DNA of 64,000 nt from Paraburkholderia rhizosphaerae (GTDB lineage: Bacteria; Pseudomonadota; Gammaproteobacteria; Burkholderiales; Burkholderiaceae): NCBI RefSeq assembly GCF_004366595.1, contig NZ_SORE01000001.1, positions 372,001 to 436,000 of the forward strand, written 5' to 3'. The position numbers and the translations under genes were made by a program. This document shows, piece after piece, positions 1 through 8,002 of this stretch. The notes under the pieces are model-generated. The model was not told the DNA's origin. It saw nothing but the letters and a program-made list of their open reading frames with translations, and ran no database searches. Position 1 is the stretch's first letter. Every line of letters starts with the position of its first letter.

Positions 1-354
1 CGACTGCTAACCGATGGCGAAGGCATCGTCAGTCATCACCAGTTCTTTTTGAGCGCACGTGCGTACGCGCAGGAAAATGGCGAGGTCATCGCGGCAGTAA
101 TCGACGAAGTCGGAAAGGAAGGCGAATGGCTGCGCGGTCACTACGCGGAGGCGGCTGCGCAGCTTGCACCGATCCAGGGCCTCGATGCAAGCGTGATCGA
201 CGCCAGTCTTCGACATTACGCGCATGTGTATCGGCCCGTCGACGCGCAAGTGCTGGCCGAGCAGCAACGCATTGCAGATGCGTTTACGCAGCTTCGCATT
301 ATTCCTGGTCAGATCGTCACGAAGGATGCGGTGTTGCAAGTCGCGAAGGGCTGA
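1..354 (+). CDS. ssuA: Aliphatic sulfonate ABC transporter substrate-binding protein, C-terminal part
   Basis: The reading frame is open from the first base to the TGA at 352-354, so the gene begins before the window and about 117 C-terminal residues are seen. The order of conserved blocks (SHHQFFLSARAYAQ, a helical middle, then AEQQRIADAFTQLRIIP) is what I know from SsuA-type periplasmic binding proteins, which deliver alkanesulfonates to the SsuBC importer. This part belongs to lobe II and the C-terminal helices, so ligand specificity cannot be judged. The next gene, an ArsC-family reductase, converges on it. Related taurine or nitrate binding proteins are the alternatives. Confidence 0.72.
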   Translation, partial: RLLTDGEGIVSHHQFFLSARAYAQENGEVIAAVIDEVGKEGEWLRGHYAEAAAQLAPIQGLDASVIDASLRHYAHVYRPVDAQVLAEQQRIADAFTQLRIIPGQIVTKDAVLQVAKG

Positions 355-384
355 GGTTGATTTTCTACTGTTTTGCTAAAGGTT

Positions 385-410
385 GCTATTCGATTTATTT
401 ATCGAATAGC
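385..410. terminator. Hairpin between convergent ssuA and arsC
   Basis: Perfect 10-bp inverted repeat GCTATTCGAT / ATCGAATAGC with a 6-base T-rich loop, lying across the end of the arsC frame in the gap between two convergent genes. No long U-tract follows on either strand, so termination is an inference from position. Confidence 0.45.
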
Positions 411-757
411 GCTTTGACGTTTTCCGGTGGCCGGCCAATTACCGCTTTCCCATTGCGTACGAGGATCGGGCGTTGCAGCAGGATTGGATGTTTGACAATC
501 GCCTCATATAGCTGATTGTCGTCCATGTCGTCCGCTCCAAGGTCTAGCTGTTTGTACTCGGGCTCGGTGTCGCGCATCATTTCCCGCACCGAGCAACCCA
601 GCATACGGTTCAGTTCCTTTAATAGCGCAACCGTCAGCGGCTCGCGCAGGTACTCCACGATCTTGACCGGATCGTTAGTGACGTTGAAGGTCGTGTCGAC
701 GAGTTCGCATGCGCCCCTCGATTTCGAGCAGCGGGGGTTGTGGTAGATCGTGATCAT
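395..757 (-). CDS. arsC: ArsC-family arsenate reductase (glutaredoxin type)
   Basis: The 120-residue product begins MITIYHNPRCSKSRG, with the family's single active-site Cys at residue 10 in the loop after the first strand. Later blocks (VKIVEYLREPLT, the RDTEPEYK region and HPILLQRPILVRNGKAVIGRPPE) match the thioredoxin-like ArsC/Spx fold; the RPI(L/V) segment carries an Arg typical of ArsC oxyanion binding. The function is glutathione/glutaredoxin-dependent reduction of arsenate or a related thiol-disulfide reaction in the cytoplasm. I chose the ATG at 757 because AGGAG lies 8 bases upstream and the fold starts there; an upstream start would add a 17-residue tail with no family resemblance. 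No other ars gene is adjacent, so a YffB/Spx-like role is possible. Confidence 0.85.
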   Translation of the reverse strand: MITIYHNPRCSKSRGACELVDTTFNVTNDPVKIVEYLREPLTVALLKELNRMLGCSVREMMRDTEPEYKQLDLGADDMDDNQLYEAIVKHPILLQRPILVRNGKAVIGRPPENVKALFDK

Positions 758-870
758 CGGTGAGGCTCCTGGTGTCGATGGCCTGCGTCGTTGGTGTTCG
801 GTCAGCAAGGCGGGACAGGGGGGAGATGTTGCGATTTTAGCGGCGTTACGCTTTGCGAGTCAGCGCAGGA

Positions 871-886
871 CTTTATGCGCATAAAG
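871..886. promoter_or_regulatory. parS: parS-like palindrome 1
   Basis: Perfect 16-bp palindrome CTTTATGCGCATAAAG about 450 bp upstream of parA. The 14-bp core TTTATGCGCATAAA occurs three times, all around parA/parB. From memory it matches the centromere-like sites of Burkholderia second chromosomes; ParB binding is inferred. Confidence 0.82.
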
Positions 887-1221
887 ACGCTCGCGCCTAA
901 GCGTGAGCGCGGGGCGTAAAGCGGTTGTGGTCGGTGTTAAGGCTGTGCGGTTTAACGGTTTGGTCTATCGGCTCGCTCTATCGTCCACCTTCACACGTCT
1001 GCGCTTAGGACCTCGCGCTTAAGAAACGATCTTCCATTCTCTAGCGGCTATTAGCGGCGCTGTTCTCGACGCGTCGCCCATTTGACGCTTCCGGACTCGA
1101 CATCGACTAAAGCCTTTGGCACGACGATCCACTCCCACCACCTATCCCCTAGCTTTCGGCTCTGAATTCCGATCGCGCTCTAGTGAGCGTCAACGGCACG
1201 GCTATGCGAACACACCACTCC

Positions 1222-1235
1222 TTTATGCGCATAAA
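1222..1235. promoter_or_regulatory. parS: parS-like palindrome 2
   Basis: Exact copy of the core TTTATGCGCATAAA, about 46 bp ahead of the putative parA -35 element. The flanking bases are C and C, so the outer pair is not palindromic as it is in copy 1. Confidence 0.82.
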
Positions 1236-1280
1236 CCTAGGCCAAATGGCCAATCTGTCGCAGTGTCACGACAAAACGCA

Positions 1281-1308
1281 TTGAAACAAAAATACATCAA
1301 GGTAGAAT
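1281..1308 (+). promoter_or_regulatory. Putative sigma-70 promoter of parAB
   Basis: TTGAAA at 1281-1286 and TAGAAT at 1303-1308 are separated by 16 bp, about 30 bp before the parA start. This is a near-consensus sigma-70 pair in otherwise G+C-rich DNA; inferred from sequence only. Confidence 0.5.
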
Positions 1309-1339
1309 TCAGCAGCGTCCAAAAACGGGGAGGTGGAGC

Positions 1340-2002
1340 TTGGCAGCTGAAATCATCGCAGTCACACAACAAAAGGGCGGTGTCGGAAAGAGCACGATCG
1401 CGATGCATCTCGGCGCCGCTTTTCATGAAAAGGGGAAACGCGTCCTCGTCGTCGATGCCGACGGACAGAACACGCTAGTTCACTGGGCCAGTGCCTCGTC
1501 CGATGGCGACGCCGGCATCCCGTTTCCGGTCGTCAACCTCTCCGAAGCCGGTGGACAGATCCATCGCGAGATCAAGAAGTTCATCGGCGACTATGACGTG
1601 ATCGTCGTCGACTGTCCGCCCTCAATTACCGAGAAGGTGTCCGGCGTCGTTTTGCTGGCCGCGACGGTGGCGGTTATTCCGACGTCGTCTTCACCTGCTG
1701 ACTACTGGTCCAGCGTCGGACTCGTCAAGCTGATCCAGCAAGCACAGGTGATGAACGAAGACCTACGTGCGGTATTCCTGCTGAACAAAACCGAAGAGAA
1801 ACGCATGCTCACCCGCGAACTCAAACGCGCGCTGGAGGAGCTTGGCTTCCCGCTACTCAAGACACAAATCCCTACCCGCGAGGCGTACAAGCAGGCCATG
1901 GCCCTTGGGCAAACGGTACTGCAAATGAACGATCGCGGAGCCAAACTCGCCAGCGTGGAAATCCGAGCGTGTGCTGACGAGATTGCCGCCCTGCTTCCCT
2001 GA
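1340..2002 (+). CDS. parA: Chromosome/plasmid partition ATPase ParA
   Basis: 220-residue deviant-Walker ATPase. The Walker A motif KGGVGKST is at residues 12-19, the A' motif LVVDAD at 36-41 and the Walker B region DVIVVDCPP at about 86-94. It lacks the N-terminal helix-turn-helix domain of long ParA proteins, so it is the short type. It should bind nucleoid DNA non-specifically in its ATP form and move ParB-parS complexes. The start is a TTG at 1340 preceded by AGGTGGAG; no better in-frame start fits, because the P-loop begins only 11 residues in. It is followed 24 bases later by parB with a parS-like site between them, a classical parABS cassette. Confidence 0.95.
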   Translation: MAAEIIAVTQQKGGVGKSTIAMHLGAAFHEKGKRVLVVDADGQNTLVHWASASSDGDAGIPFPVVNLSEAGGQIHREIKKFIGDYDVIVVDCPPSITEKVSGVVLLAATVAVIPTSSSPADYWSSVGLVKLIQQAQVMNEDLRAVFLLNKTEEKRMLTRELKRALEELGFPLLKTQIPTREAYKQAMALGQTVLQMNDRGAKLASVEIRACADEIAALLP

Positions 2003-2003
2003 A

Positions 2004-2017
2004 TTTATGCGCATAAA
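2004..2017. promoter_or_regulatory. parS: parS-like palindrome 3, overlapping the parB ribosome binding site
   Basis: TTTATGCGCATAAA lies between the parA stop and the parB ATG. Its last three bases form the start of AAAGG (2015-2019), the only plausible Shine-Dalgarno sequence for parB, 7 bases before its ATG. ParB bound here could affect its own expression; that is inference. Confidence 0.82.
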
Positions 2018-2026
2018 GGTCCCTGA

Positions 2027-3091
2027 ATGAAACCCTCCCAATTCGCCAAAGGCTTTCAAGCGCGCCCCGATACAACCAGCAGCGAGAAGCGCACGGCACT
2101 CGATCGACTGAATGCAATCGAGGGCCTTGTACAGAACGACCCACGCAAAATGAACGAGGTCGCCGGCCGCTCGAGCCAGTCAATTGCTCCGCCGGCATCG
2201 AACGAAGGCGAATCGGCCGAAGCCATTAGCGAATCGCCGCAATACCGTGCATGGCGCGCCGAGCACGGGTACCGTCCCGGACAGGTAATTGAACTCGCGC
2301 TCAAAACGATCAAGGCAAGCCCGTTCAACCCACGTCATTTTTATCTGAAGTCTTCGATTGCAGAGCTCGCGGTCAATCTTGCCAAGCAAGGTCAGCAGCA
2401 AGCGATCCACGTCATTCCCGACTACGACAATCCTGGCACCTACTTCGTCAGTGATGGCGGACGACGCGTGCGGGCGCTGAAGGAAGCTAACAAGGAATCC
2501 GTGAAGGCGATCGTGATCGATCTGCCCATCGGGATTCAGAGCTATAAGCTCGGTTACGACCTGAATGTTCAACGCGACTCACAGACGGTCTTCGACAACG
2601 CGGTCGTCTGGAAGCGATTTCTCGATGACAAGCACTTCCAGAGTCAGAAGGAACTGTCCGAGCATCTCGGACTGGATGAGTCGACGGTTGCCGTCGCGCT
2701 ATCGATCGCCAAGCTCCCTGAAGTCGTGATGCAGGAAATGGTCGCGAGACCCGACCGATTCGGCTCGAACATGGGTTATCAGGTCGGCCGCTATCACTCG
2801 GCGCGCGGCACCGACGCCACGTTGCGCCTCATCAACAAGATTTTGTCCGATGACCTCAGCACCCGGCAGGTCGCCGATATCGTGAAGGGCAGGGCGAGCG
2901 CGCAGGAAAGCGCGAAGCCCGCCGGCCGCCAGCGTTACGCGCAGCGGCTCGAGATCAAGTTTGATGGAGTGTCCGTCGGCGATCTGAAGTCATACGGAGA
3001 CGATCGCATTGAACTCCGTTTGCGAGGTCTGTCGCGCGAGAAACGCGACGATATCCTTCACCAGATCGAGAAGATGTTGCAGAAGAAATAG
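2027..3091 (+). CDS. parB: Partition protein ParB (parS-binding CTPase family)
   Basis: 354 residues. The ParB/Spo0J N-terminal nucleotide-binding domain spans roughly residues 85-180 and includes the diagnostic GGRRVRA box at about 144-150, preceded by FNPR and LAKQGQQQAIHV. The central helix-turn-helix (QKELSEHLGLDESTVAVALS, about residues 206-225) should read parS. The last 50 residues (DDRIELRLRGLSREKRDDIL) fit a dimerisation domain. The first 80 residues are polar and probably contain the ParA-contacting segment. It converges with the rep gene. Confidence 0.95.
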   Translation: MKPSQFAKGFQARPDTTSSEKRTALDRLNAIEGLVQNDPRKMNEVAGRSSQSIAPPASNEGESAEAISESPQYRAWRAEHGYRPGQVIELALKTIKASPFNPRHFYLKSSIAELAVNLAKQGQQQAIHVIPDYDNPGTYFVSDGGRRVRALKEANKESVKAIVIDLPIGIQSYKLGYDLNVQRDSQTVFDNAVVWKRFLDDKHFQSQKELSEHLGLDESTVAVALSIAKLPEVVMQEMVARPDRFGSNMGYQVGRYHSARGTDATLRLINKILSDDLSTRQVADIVKGRASAQESAKPAGRQRYAQRLEIKFDGVSVGDLKSYGDDRIELRLRGLSREKRDDILHQIEKMLQKK

Positions 3092-3112
3092 CGCAAAGGT
3101 GAACCGCCGTGA

Positions 3113-3134
3113 CCGGTGCGGACGCTCGCACCGG
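3113..3134. terminator. Hairpin between convergent parB and rep
   Basis: Inverted repeat CCGGTGCG / CGCACCGG with a 6-base loop, 22 bases after the parB stop and 70 bases beyond the rep stop. A short TTTC follows on the + strand; there is no true U-tract, so it is only terminator-like. Confidence 0.45.
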
Positions 3135-3203
3135 CACGCGTTTCGTACGGGCTGTTCGTGAAACTAAAACTTCGCGGAACATGGCGACTAGCCATCAGGC
3201 CCA

Positions 3204-4550
3204 TTAGGCGGCGCGCGATTGACTCAACGTGAAGGAGAGCAGGTCGCCGTCCGTCGGCTCGCCCCAGGTCTTGCGGGCAAGCCAGTCGAAGAATGCCGTC
3301 TCGGCGAGCTTCGAATCGAGGCCGCGGCGGCGCCAGTCGTCGCGCATGTGCGCGCCGAGTGCGGGCAGTTCGTCTTCTTCGAATGACTGGCGCGCAAGCG
3401 CCTGCTCGGAGTCACCCTGTTCTTCGTAGAGCGCCTGCGCTTCCTTGCGCCGGTACGCCGCATATTCGCTCAACAGACGCGCCTTCAGGTCGTCGGCAGG
3501 CACCGCGACAGCCTTGCCGCCCGTTGCCGACGGCAGCGCTTCGACCGGCGGCGCGTAGCCCTTCTTCAACGCATCCTTGAAAAGCGCCGGCGCGCTGCGC
3601 ACGGGCGGAAGCGTCGTGCTGCGCATCCGCTGCTCGGTCATCTGCAGCGCGGCGCGAATCCGGTTTTCCTCGCTGTCGGCGTAAAGGGTTTGCGCCTCTT
3701 TCAGCGGGATACCGATCTTCACCATCCGGTCGACGAGCGTGCTGTCGAACACATTCGGATGCTCGTCAAGAGCCAGCATCGGTTGCTTGCGCTCGGTCAC
3801 GCGGAACTGGATCTCAGCGACACGGCGGCCTTCGCGATGCTCGATCAGTTCGACAAAGATGTTGGTGACGGCGTTGACCTCGGCAATGGCTGGCCGCAGG
3901 TAGTCGCGCTTGAAGTACTTGTATTCGCGCTTTGCCTCGTCACCGGCTTCCGTGTCGGGCGTACCGGACAGAATGGGCCGCCACCATTCCCACGACTCGC
4001 GCATCGTCAAATGGCTGGGGTTGGTCAGATAGCGCACGCAGATCTCGTACAGCGCGAGGCCGGCGCTGCTGCGCAACTGGCTCTGGAACTGCAGGCTCAG
4101 CCGCGCGTACTGGACAGGGTCGAGCAGCTTTTTCTTGATTTTCGGCGCAAACGAGAATTCGACCCACACGCGACGGGTGGCCGGATCTTCGAGAATTTCG
4201 GCATCGGCGATCAGCGTCGAGATGCCCCATTTGCGACCGGGCTTCTGACTCGATGTCCCGGTGCTCCATTCGACCTGGACCGACACCATCCGCCGCAGGT
4301 GTTCCTTGACGAGCGCGGTGTCGTTCGAATCGAACGCCGAATTCGCCACAATGTCGGACAGCAGCGCCCGGTATGTATCGCCGGACTCGTCCGCCTGCTG
4401 CGCGACCGCCAGCAGCACGTTGAACAGCTTGCGGGTGAGCAGCGTGATCTTGCCGCTCTTCGGCTGAATCGCGATGGCTTCGACGGCCTTGCGCAACTCA
4501 GCCGAACTCGGGCTCACCACATCGGTTTTCTTCGCGCGCTTCGTGGCCAT
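3204..4550 (-). CDS. Replication initiator protein, Rep_3 family
   Basis: 448 residues from the chosen ATG. Residues 35-270 carry the two winged-helix arrangement of Rep_3 initiators: ITLLTRKLFNVLLA, a WGISTLIADAEI block, then LYEICVRYLTN, with the second winged helix around YKYFKRDYLRPAIAEVNAV. Rep proteins of this type bind iterons as monomers and autorepress as dimers. The C-terminal 170 residues form a charged extension (EEQGDSEQALARQSFEEDE) longer than in small-plasmid Reps, as I would expect for a large secondary replicon. I chose MATKRAKK; a GTG at 4652 would add 34 residues and sits just after a degenerate iteron whose GAGGTGAG could act as ribosome binding site, so the start is uncertain. 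The iteron field lies directly upstream. Confidence 0.93.
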   Translation of the reverse strand: MATKRAKKTDVVSPSSAELRKAVEAIAIQPKSGKITLLTRKLFNVLLAVAQQADESGDTYRALLSDIVANSAFDSNDTALVKEHLRRMVSVQVEWSTGTSSQKPGRKWGISTLIADAEILEDPATRRVWVEFSFAPKIKKKLLDPVQYARLSLQFQSQLRSSAGLALYEICVRYLTNPSHLTMRESWEWWRPILSGTPDTEAGDEAKREYKYFKRDYLRPAIAEVNAVTNIFVELIEHREGRRVAEIQFRVTERKQPMLALDEHPNVFDSTLVDRMVKIGIPLKEAQTLYADSEENRIRAALQMTEQRMRSTTLPPVRSAPALFKDALKKGYAPPVEALPSATGGKAVAVPADDLKARLLSEYAAYRRKEAQALYEEQGDSEQALARQSFEEDELPALGAHMRDDWRRRGLDSKLAETAFFDWLARKTWGEPTDGDLLSFTLSQSRAA

Positions 4551-4650
4551 GCGTCGGGTCGAGGAGGATTTTGCGCAAGGATACCGACTGGGGTGATGTG
4601 CGTCTATAGGGCGTGCCTCACCATTTCCTGGTGATGCGGGTTTACGGGCC

Positions 4651-4686
4651 ACGACTCACCTCGAGCGGTCCCGGAAACACTCACCT
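4651..4686 (+). repeat. Iteron pair at the rep promoter
   Basis: A good copy TCCCGGAAACACTCACCT (4669-4686) is preceded 25 bp away by a degenerate one ending ACTCACCT. They lie within 140 bp of the rep ATG at 4550, on its upstream side, where Rep binding could repress rep. A further copy, TCCCGTATCGGCTCACCT, is at 4780-4797. Confidence 0.7.
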
Positions 4687-4779
4687 GTCAAAATTCCGGT
4701 CGATTCCTTCGTTCGTTGCTTGTCGCGGCATCTGGAAAAATCGCGCTCAACGAGGCCGTCGATTGCGAAGGTTGCAGCC

Positions 4780-4797
4780 TCCCGTATCGGCTCACCT
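4780..4797 (+). repeat. Isolated iteron copy
   Basis: TCCCGTATCGGCTCACCT matches the consensus TCCCGAAAACGCTCACCT in both outer blocks with a divergent centre. It lies between the rep promoter pair and the main array. Confidence 0.65.
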
Positions 4798-4980
4798 TGA
4801 TGAACGTCGTAATTTTGCGACGCCAAAATGGACGGCCGGCGACCCGCCTGGCGAACCGGGGATGTATTTCGCGGGTGGTCCGGCTTGGGGGTGGCGTCGG
4901 CCCGCATCGGAAATCGGCATGTCCATCGGTTGAGTCTGCAACGCCGAGACGCGCGTTTGCGGGGCGCGGGGTGGGTGTGG

Positions 4981-5092
4981 CGGGCCAAGCGGGGCCAAGC
5001 GGGGCTTAGCGGGGCTTAGCGGGGCTTAGCGGGGCTTAGCGGGCTTAGCGGGCGGGCCTTAGCGGGCTTAGCGGGCCTAGCGGACGTGCAGG
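4981..5092 (+). repeat. Tandem 9-10 bp repeat GGGGCTTAGC
   Basis: Starts with two variants ending GGGCCAAGC, then four exact copies of GGGGCTTAGC (5001-5040), then shortened copies GGGCTTAGC, GGGCCTTAGC, GGGCTTAGC and GGGCCTAGC to 5092. It is non-coding and sits between rep and the main iteron array. The ten-base period equals about one DNA turn. Function unknown; a bent or protein-loaded spacer, or a slippage product, are possible. Confidence 0.85.
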
Positions 5093-5389
5093 GCGTCGAG
5101 TGGCGCGGCGAACGCACAGCAGCCAGCACGCGAAGCTGAGGTGGCGCGCGTAGCTCGCGACGCCAACCGGCTGGCACGATCACGCCGAACGCCCGACCCG
5201 CGAACATGCGAGCTTATGCTTCGCGGGCGAAGCCCGATGTGCGGACCGGCCGCGAAAGCCCATCACATCGCGCCTCCGAGCCGACCGTCAAGCATCCACG
5301 CCAACCGGACCGACGCTCCCCGCGGACACCTCACCAGCCGTGACTCACGCGGGATCCGCGCAGGCATCACACGCCCGATGCGCCCACAC
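5093..5389. other. Spacer between tandem repeat and iteron array
   Basis: About 300 bases with no supported gene. One degenerate iteron-like sequence ends ACACCTCACCA near 5334. Nothing else was recognised. Confidence 0.5.
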
Positions 5390-6404
5390 TCCCGAAAACG
5401 CTCACCTTGACCACGCCGGACATCGCGAAAAACGGGACTTTGCGAATAGCGACCTGCCCAAAGCGCGTCGCCGACTCCCGAAAATGCTCACCTCAATGTT
5501 GGTATCGGGCAGCAACCGTGAGCCATATGAGGTTGAAGTACGATCTCCCGGAAACCCTCACCTATCGCGGCTCCGCACAAAATCCCCAATCGATTCTGGT
5601 ACTTACGATGTACATATAAAGCAGCGCGTGACCGCCACGCCGATCCCGAAACTTCTCACCTCAGTCCGGTACCCGCCACGGCCCCCTAATCCTGGTCCGC
5701 ATCCAGAACCTCCCGAAAACGCTCACCATTCGCTAGCCGGATTGTAAATTTCCGATCGGACTCACCCCCATCCACCGTGCTTTTCACGTAAGTGACCGCA
5801 AACCTGGTCCCGTATTTCCTCACCTCAACGTCTTCTGGCGATCGCGACACGTCCCGCAAACGCTCACCTTTGCCCGGTCCGATCCGGGTTCCAGACCTTC
5901 CGCGGCGGGAATTTCGGCCCCTGTATTCCCTCACCTTTTGCCGTTTAGCCGTTCAAAACCACCGGTCAGGCGCAAAAGCACGTCCCTGACTCCTGAAAAC
6001 GCTCACCTTTAGCGTCGGCGGAGACCAAATCCAGCACGCCACCGCCGTCCCTCCCCGAAAAACCTCACCTGAAAGGGCGCTGCGCTCCTGTTCCTGCTCA
6101 CCGGTTTCATTTTGGGCGGGCAAAAAAGGCCAAAAACGACGTTCGGATGACGTCCCGGAACGTCTCACCTTGGCCTGCTCCAGTGGAAAAGTCGCGCTTC
6201 ATGCAGAATATGGACGCAATCGAGCTTCCCCCCCGAAAACACTCACCTTTGCCCCAACTTGTTTTTGCCGGGTATTCCCGAACCCGCTCACGAACTTTCC
6301 CGCAGTGACTCACCGAGCGCCCCGAATCCCTTCACTGCACCATCCCGTGCCGGCTCACCCAGGCTCCCGTAAAACTTCACCTGATATGCCGGAGACCCTT
6401 ACCC
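5390..6404 (+). repeat. oriV: Iteron field of the replication origin
   Basis: Nineteen copies of an 18-bp element, consensus TCCCGAAAACGCTCACCT, all in the + orientation, begin at 5390, 5476, 5546, 5644, 5711, 5808, 5852, 5919, 5991, 6053, 6153, 6231, 6276, 6298, 6320, 6343, 6365 and 6387, with a weaker one ending near 6104. The last six have start-to-start distances of 22, 22, 23, 22 and 22 bp, the classical two-helical-turn iteron phase. Earlier copies are spaced more widely, several by about 44-45 or 67 bp. CTCACC is the most conserved part. The adjacent rep gene makes this the likely Rep binding region. No protein-coding gene is believable here. Confidence 0.9.
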
Positions 6405-6767
6405 GGTAACGGTTTGCCGTGGCGTTAACGTTTTTAACCAAGGTTCAAGGGTGTTTACTTTTATATCTCTCAAGAGAAGCCCGTGAGTCTCGAAAAAAAA
6501 TGCGAGGCAAACCCGACGTTGCAGTTCGTTTCGCGTCGTGAAACATAGGGTCGCAATGGTACGAACCGTGAAAATCTTTTAAGTACAGTGGGTTATCGTC
6601 TATTCTTCGCTTTGTTTCACGGATGCCCCTTTGGATTCGCCGGTAAGCGTAGTCGATAGCTCGCTCGAAGCAGACTGCAAGGAATACGGGGCGTAAACAC
6701 CGAAAAAACGTAGCAAATGATACGTAACTTGTTATGATTCATCGAATCCTACCTTCGATGGGGCACC
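6405..6767. promoter_or_regulatory. AT-rich segment after the iterons and upstream region of the KfrA-like gene
   Basis: 6424-6475 is locally AT-rich (GTTAACGTTTTTAAC, then TTTACTTTTATATC) directly after the phased iterons, the usual place of a DNA unwinding element. Further on are an imperfect palindrome GTTTC-GCGTCGT-GAAAC (6528-6544), CCGTGAAAA at 6566 and its inverse GTTTCACGG at 6614, and an imperfect inverted repeat around ACGTAAC-TT-GTTATGA (6722-6737) ending about 30 bases before the next ATG, a candidate operator for that gene. No perfect DnaA box was found. Confidence 0.55.
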
Positions 6768-7973
6768 ATGAACCTCGATGACGAGCGCGAGGCGATCCGG
6801 CGAGAACTGGATTCGATGCGGCAGAATGGCGCCCGGCGTCAAGAGCTTTCACTGCACGCGTGCAAACGATTGTTCTTCGACCTCGGTATCCGACCGTCGA
6901 TGGCCGCGGTCCGCGACCTGACCCAAACCGGCAGCGCAAGCGACATCCCGAAGGACATTGACAGTTTTTGGGAGCGCATCCGTCACGCGTCGCGCGTGCG
7001 CATCGGTGCCGGCGCAATTCCGAAGTCACTGGAAGAACGAGCCGGCGAATTGCTCGGCACACTGTACGAGGAAGCACTCGCTGACGCGCGCGCGTCGCTC
7101 GACGAGGAACGCACCGAAATGCGGGCGTCCATTGCGGCCGCGCAACAGGAAATGCACGACGGCAAAATCCGGCACGAGGCCGCCGAACAGGCCATCGCGC
7201 GCAGCGAAGCGCGCGCGGACGCCGCATGGGAACGCGTGCGCGTGCTCGAGGCACAACTCACCGCTGCGTCGACGCACGGCAGCGCGCATCAGGAAAATCT
7301 GCAGGCGTCGGTCCGCCGGCTCGATGCAGAAAACGACACACTAAAAAAACGCCTCGAGGCCGAGCAGGCGACAAACGCCGCGTTGCGGGACCGGGTCGAC
7401 TCGTTGCACGAGCAGATGCGGGAAAGCACCGAGCACTACGCACAACAGATCAAGGACGCAGTGGCCGAAGCGGAGCGGCGCGTCAAGCCGATGCTGGTCG
7501 AGCTCGATTCCCTACGCAGTATGGCCGCTACCTATCAGTCGGGTGTTCGCGACGCGAGCCGCAAGGAATTCGACTTCATCCAGCAACTCGCGGCGGCCAA
7601 GGCGCGCGCTGATCGGCTCGATGCGCAATTGCGCGAGCAATCGGACGAACTCGATCTAATGACACGACAGCTCGCGGCGCTGCGCGCGCAGCAAGGTATC
7701 GACCCTTCCGTCGCGACTTTGCTATGCGCCCTCGCGAGTGCGGACAGGTTGACTGCCGATGAACTTGCATCGATCGGTACCGCGGTCGATGGCCATGTCG
7801 TTTTGCCCACACGTTGTCCGAAGTGTGAGGCGGGTGAGCCCGAACTTTCACAAGTCGATCACCGTTATGAACTGTCCTGCCCGGAGTGCGAGCACTCGTC
7901 GGGAACGGGTACGTCGCGGCTCGAAGCGGTGACGCGCTTCCTGTCGGTCGGCGCGGTCTCCGCGCCGACGTAA
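6768..7973 (+). CDS. KfrA-like DNA-binding coiled-coil protein with C-terminal zinc ribbon
   Basis: 401 residues. Residues 1-110 resemble the KfrA N-terminal DNA-binding domain: GIRPSMAAVRDL, then a Ser/Asp turn, an (FW)ER helix and IPKSLEERAGELLGTLYEEAL. Residues about 110-315 are an almost unbroken heptad-type, Glu/Ala/Arg-rich coiled coil. A C-terminal region contains Cys350-X2-Cys353 and Cys371-X2-Cys374, a likely zinc ribbon. KfrA proteins are autorepressors on plasmids that support partition or nucleoid organisation. Position beside the iterons, and an inverted repeat just upstream, fit that. The zinc ribbon is not a feature I associate with classical KfrA. Confidence 0.75.
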   Translation: MNLDDEREAIRRELDSMRQNGARRQELSLHACKRLFFDLGIRPSMAAVRDLTQTGSASDIPKDIDSFWERIRHASRVRIGAGAIPKSLEERAGELLGTLYEEALADARASLDEERTEMRASIAAAQQEMHDGKIRHEAAEQAIARSEARADAAWERVRVLEAQLTAASTHGSAHQENLQASVRRLDAENDTLKKRLEAEQATNAALRDRVDSLHEQMRESTEHYAQQIKDAVAEAERRVKPMLVELDSLRSMAATYQSGVRDASRKEFDFIQQLAAAKARADRLDAQLREQSDELDLMTRQLAALRAQQGIDPSVATLLCALASADRLTADELASIGTAVDGHVVLPTRCPKCEAGEPELSQVDHRYELSCPECEHSSGTGTSRLEAVTRFLSVGAVSAPT

Positions 7974-8002
7974 CCCCATGTTGCACAACGGTTTTCGTGT
8001 CA

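Larger units (their letters stand above)
809..1280. other. Non-coding region upstream of parA
   Basis: No convincing gene. It holds two parS-like palindromes (871-886 and 1222-1235), a GGCCAAATGGCC palindrome at 1240-1251 and an inverted repeat TGTCG-N8-CGACA at 1256-1273 just before the parA promoter. The last two are placed where ParA autorepression could act. Confidence 0.6.

Noticed and set aside
757..775. Iteron-like GGTGAGGCTCCTGG at the arsC start
   Set aside because: The right half lacks the TTTTCGGGA block and the sequence overlaps the arsC ribosome site.
3690..4634. 314-codon frame opposite rep
   Set aside because: Shadow of the Rep_3 gene; composition unlike any protein family.
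4981..5092. Tandem repeat considered as a CRISPR array
   Set aside because: Units are 9-10 bp and adjoin without spacers; no cas genes are present.
6405..6767. DnaA box in the AT-rich region
   Set aside because: GGTTATCGTC at about 6590 has only partial similarity to TTATCCACA.
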